A DNA stretch of 64,000 nucleotides from NCBI GenBank assembly GCA_035651455.1, contig DASRFR010000058.1, positions 124,001-188,000 on the forward strand, in the 5' to 3' direction. Of this stretch, positions 62,987 through 64,000 are shown piece by piece. Numbering within the stretch: position 1 is the first letter of the stretch; each line of letters starts with the position of its first letter. The notes under the pieces are model-generated. The model was not told the DNA's origin and did not search any database. It saw nothing but the letters and a program-made list of their open reading frames with translations. This stretch comes from DASRFR01 sp035651455. GTDB taxonomy: Bacteria > Acidobacteriota > Terriglobia > Terriglobales > Acidobacteriaceae. The position numbers and the translations under genes were made by a program.

Positions 62987-63766
62987 TCAGTGTCGCGAAG
63001 GGCTCCCGTCACGAAGCGTATTTTCTACTCCGCCGAGGGTCCCGTGCGGGAGCGCATCGCTTTGCTTTAAGGTCCTGGGTACCTTCACGGAATATTTGAG
63101 AAGACACCAAAGCGCGCGCAGACCGTCTCGCCAACCGATTTTCTTGCCTTCTTCGTAGGTTCGGCCCCAATAACTGATGCCAACCTCGTAAATCCGCAGG
63201 CGACGTTTCGCAACTTTGACCGTGATCTCCGGCTCGAAGCCGAATCGATCCTCTTCGATGGGAATGGATTGGATCACTTCACGGCGGAACACCTTGTAGC
63301 AAGTCTCCATGTCGGTCAGGTTGATGTCGGTGAGGGCATTTGAGATCAGGGTCAGAATTTTATTTCCTACCGAGTGCCAGAAATACAGCACGCGATGGGG
63401 GCGTCCGCCGAGGAAGCGGGAACCATACACCACATCTGCCTTGCCCTCCAGCAGCGGCTCGAGCATGAGCGGGTATTCAGCCGGGTCGTATTCCAGATCT
63501 GCGTCCTGAATAATCACAAATTCGCCGCGTGCTTCCTCGATACCTCGCCGCAAAGCCGCTCCCTTGCCCATGTTCTTGGAATGAAGGAAAAGACGAACCT
63601 GGGGATATTCGCGTTGCAACTCGGTCAGGAGTTCGCGAGAACCATCTTGTGAACCGTCATCCACACAGATCAATTCCAGGTCTGTCGCCACCCCGAGCAC
63701 GTTGGCCACCACCTGCCGCAGGGTGGCGCGCTCGTTGTATACCGGCATGATTACTGAGAGTTGCAT
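62987..63766 (-). CDS. Family 2 glycosyltransferase (dolichyl-phosphate mannose synthase-like)
   Basis: 259 residues, a single GT-A domain: VIMPVYNERATL at 5-16, VDDGS at 35-39, the metal-binding QDAD at 87-90, and GFEPEITVKVAKR with EVGISYWGRTYEEGKKIGW near the end, as in DPM1-like and undecaprenyl-phosphate glycosyltransferases. There is no C-terminal membrane pair, so it is a soluble or peripheral enzyme, probably loading a polyprenyl-phosphate sugar for envelope glycans or protein glycosylation. Sugar and acceptor are unknown. Confidence 0.92.
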   Translation of the reverse strand: MQLSVIMPVYNERATLRQVVANVLGVATDLELICVDDGSQDGSRELLTELQREYPQVRLFLHSKNMGKGAALRRGIEEARGEFVIIQDADLEYDPAEYPLMLEPLLEGKADVVYGSRFLGGRPHRVLYFWHSVGNKILTLISNALTDINLTDMETCYKVFRREVIQSIPIEEDRFGFEPEITVKVAKRRLRIYEVGISYWGRTYEEGKKIGWRDGLRALWCLLKYSVKVPRTLKQSDALPHGTLGGVENTLRDGSPSRH

Positions 63767-63906
63767 AGTTCAAAAAATGGGATGCTTTGGATATAGGATA
63801 CCTCGTAGAGTCCGATTATTCGACTACCTGACCGTTACAATGTCGGGCACCCCGGGCAGACGAGAGGGAACGTTTTCTGGAATCTCAGAACAATTTGCTT
63901 ACTTCA

Positions 63907-64000
63907 ATGCCGCTTTCCTTGCAGCATGACTCCGTTGACATCTGGACGGTCGCACTCAATGCAACCGCGCCAACCGGGGATGAACTGCAAGAAATCTTAT
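63907..64000 (+). CDS. Start of a probable 4'-phosphopantetheinyl transferase, partial
   Basis: From the ATG at 63907 the frame stays open to the window edge and reads MPLSLQHDSVDIWTVALN then ATAPTGDELQEIL. The VDIWTVALN...ELQEIL pattern is like the N-terminus of Sfp-type phosphopantetheinyl transferases, which begin with a VHVW..DL strand and a following LS.DE helix. Only 31 residues are visible, so the call is tentative. It is divergent from the glycosyltransferase gene. Confidence 0.5.
   Translation, partial: MPLSLQHDSVDIWTVALNATAPTGDELQEIL

Noticed and set aside
62683..63012. 109-codon open frame on the minus strand
   Set aside because: Lies mainly in an AT-rich gap and overlaps the end of the glycosyltransferase gene; Lys/Arg/Cys-rich product with no domain.

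Overview
The window most resembles an Acidobacteriota (Terriglobia-like) chromosome. This is inferred from a very large TonB-dependent receptor with an N-terminal carboxypeptidase-regulatory-like domain, a fused transaldolase/glucose-6-phosphate isomerase, secreted proteins with choice-of-anchor-type C-termini, lpxB (a Gram-negative outer membrane) and a moderately high GC content. There are no phages, insertion sequences, rRNA genes or CRISPR arrays. One tRNA (Arg, CCG) is present.

Layout. 1-8054 is housekeeping: carB (cut by the window edge), carA and lepB on the minus strand, then a PCYCGC-type secreted protein, a TPR protein, yvcK, a lipoprotein and lpxB. At 8183-10207 lies an M1-family peptidase homologue that has lost its catalytic residues. 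10197-29566 is a catabolic and uptake island. Seven minus-strand genes (TonB receptor, GSAM-like aminotransferase, APC permease, aldehyde dehydrogenase, GabT-like aminotransferase, methylmalonate-semialdehyde dehydrogenase, another class III aminotransferase) face six plus-strand genes (a MerR-XRE-cupin regulator, a secreted amidohydrolase and a PotDABC polyamine-type ABC importer). Their shared control region holds two palindromes, and a third palindrome with a similar half-site lies before the permease. The set fits import of polyamines or conjugated omega-amino compounds and their breakdown through GABA and beta-alanine.

29756-38237 carries typA with a coupled zinc-ribbon gene, an RRM protein, tRNA-Arg, a CDF transporter divergent from a hemerythrin, trmJ, a large secreted beta-propeller protein and a cytidylate-kinase-like gene. 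38339-41121 is a TolC/EmrA-like efflux pair without an inner-membrane pump. After a PilZ protein, 42453-52054 is a same-strand sugar-phosphate block: transketolase, transaldolase-PGI fusion, gnd, zwf, glk and pgl. It covers glucose phosphorylation, the oxidative branch and the transketolase/transaldolase steps.

52041-64000 is regulatory and envelope-related: small unknown proteins, a lone receiver protein, a two-component system followed by a TolC/adaptor pair (again with no pump), a GAF/zinc-ribbon membrane protein, a glycosyltransferase and the start of a probable phosphopantetheinyl transferase. Two homologous, overlapping pairs of HTH-only LuxR-type genes (54252-54706 and 62095-62558) bracket this block. 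Two copies of a CTTAA(T/G)-N5-CTTAAT box lie before the response regulator and before its tolC-like gene, which suggests that the two-component system controls itself and the efflux genes. The paired HTH genes with these boxes, and the polyamine island with its operators, are the most promising undescribed systems here.
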